Translations under genes and position numbers: made by a program
Notes under the pieces: model-generated
Seen by the model: the letters and a program-made list of their open reading frames with translations, nothing else
The model's database searches: none
What the model was told of the DNA's origin: nothing
Shown here: one piece after another, positions 6,484 to 6,628 of the stretch
Layout of the letters: every line of letters begins with the position of its first letter
How positions within the stretch are numbered: the stretch's first letter is position 1
NCBI GenBank assembly: GCA_029287275.1
Contig: JARFRL010000329.1
Span: 1-6,628, forward strand
Direction of reading: 5' to 3'
DNA from: Pontiella desulfatans
GTDB lineage: Bacteria; Verrucomicrobiota; Kiritimatiellia; Kiritimatiellales; Pontiellaceae
DNA length: 6,628 bases

Positions 6484-6499
6484 CAAGCACGCATGCTTG
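6484..6499. promoter_or_regulatory. Inverted repeat overlapping the right-edge -35 box
   Basis: CAAGCA (6484-6489) and TGCTTG (6494-6499) are perfect inverted arms around CGCA. The right arm runs into the -35 box TTGACA (6497-6502). It may be a binding site for a second regulator; its sequence is unlike the AAACGTTT operators. Confidence 0.35.
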
Positions 6500-6525
6500 A
6501 CATTGTCGCTGAAACGTTTTAGATG
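6497..6525 (+). promoter_or_regulatory. Promoter firing out of the window at the right edge
   Basis: A perfect -35 box TTGACA (6497-6502) is followed by 17 bases and TAGATG (6520-6525), a weak -10 box matching three positions. The spacer contains a LacI-family operator. No start codon with a continuing frame is found before 6628, so the controlled gene should begin just beyond the window on the + strand. Confidence 0.55.
6509..6522 (+). promoter_or_regulatory. LacI-family operator in the right-edge promoter
   Basis: CTGAAACGTTTTAG pairs at 12 of 14 positions around the central CpG and has the same AAACGTTT core as the sites before dctP and the isomerase gene. It sits between the -35 box and the -10 box, overlapping the latter, a standard repression position. 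Confidence 0.65.
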
Positions 6526-6628
6526 GTGTTTATTCAAAATACAACGGAGTGGTTATTCAGCAGCAGCGCCGAGTTCCTCGCTTTTTAGCGTTCTATCGGG
6601 TTCCAATGAGTCGGAATTAATCGACGCT

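Noticed and set aside
6549..6620. Short GTG-started frame at the right edge
   Set aside because: Only 23 codons, basic and unremarkable, and closed before the window ends; not supported as a gene.
1..6628. CRISPR arrays, tRNA or rRNA genes, insertion sequences
   Set aside because: No regularly spaced repeats, RNA gene signatures, transposase sequence or terminal inverted repeats with target duplications were seen.

Overview
The window reads as a compact carbohydrate-uptake locus from a fairly GC-rich Gram-negative bacterium. Three features point to the Planctomycetota/Verrucomicrobiota/Lentisphaerota (PVC) group: a Tat-exported sugar isomerase/epimerase-like protein, a TRAP transporter under a LacI-type repressor, and an unfamiliar small protein at the left edge. 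This assignment is an inference from gene content, not from a phylogenetic marker.

Layout, left to right. The 3' end of an unrecognised gene (1-384, +) closes with a good intrinsic terminator (406-440). After a roughly 165-base regulatory gap comes a tightly packed three-gene operon on the + strand: dctP (605-1621), dctQ (1621-2124) and dctM (2124-3518). It encodes a complete TRAP transporter: substrate-binding protein, small membrane subunit and large membrane subunit. Convergent to it, on the - strand, lie a LacI/GalR-family regulator (3632-4651, GTG start) and, upstream of that, a TIM-barrel sugar isomerase/epimerase-like protein with a twin-arginine signal (4826-5935, start set by a strong ribosome binding site). 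From about 6169 to the right edge I see no convincing gene, but there is a promoter near 6497-6525 firing out of the window.

Regulation links the parts. A near-palindromic motif with core AAACGTTT and the CpG centre typical of LacI-family operators occurs at three places: before dctP (560-571), over the -10 box of the isomerase promoter (6134-6145), and in the spacer of the outward promoter at the right edge (6509-6522). I infer one regulon controlled by the local LacI-family protein, with a further target just beyond the window. The regulator carries Cys instead of the usual Arg in its recognition helix (C24, equivalent to Arg22 of E. coli LacI). The operators carry T, or once A, instead of the G that this Arg normally reads, so regulator and sites appear matched.

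Working model (inference): the exported isomerase-like protein acts on a sugar or sugar acid outside the cytoplasm, DctP captures a carboxylated product, DctQM imports it with sodium, and the LacI-family protein represses the set until an intracellular effector appears. The substrate cannot be named from sequence alone; a uronate or other sugar acid is the best guess.
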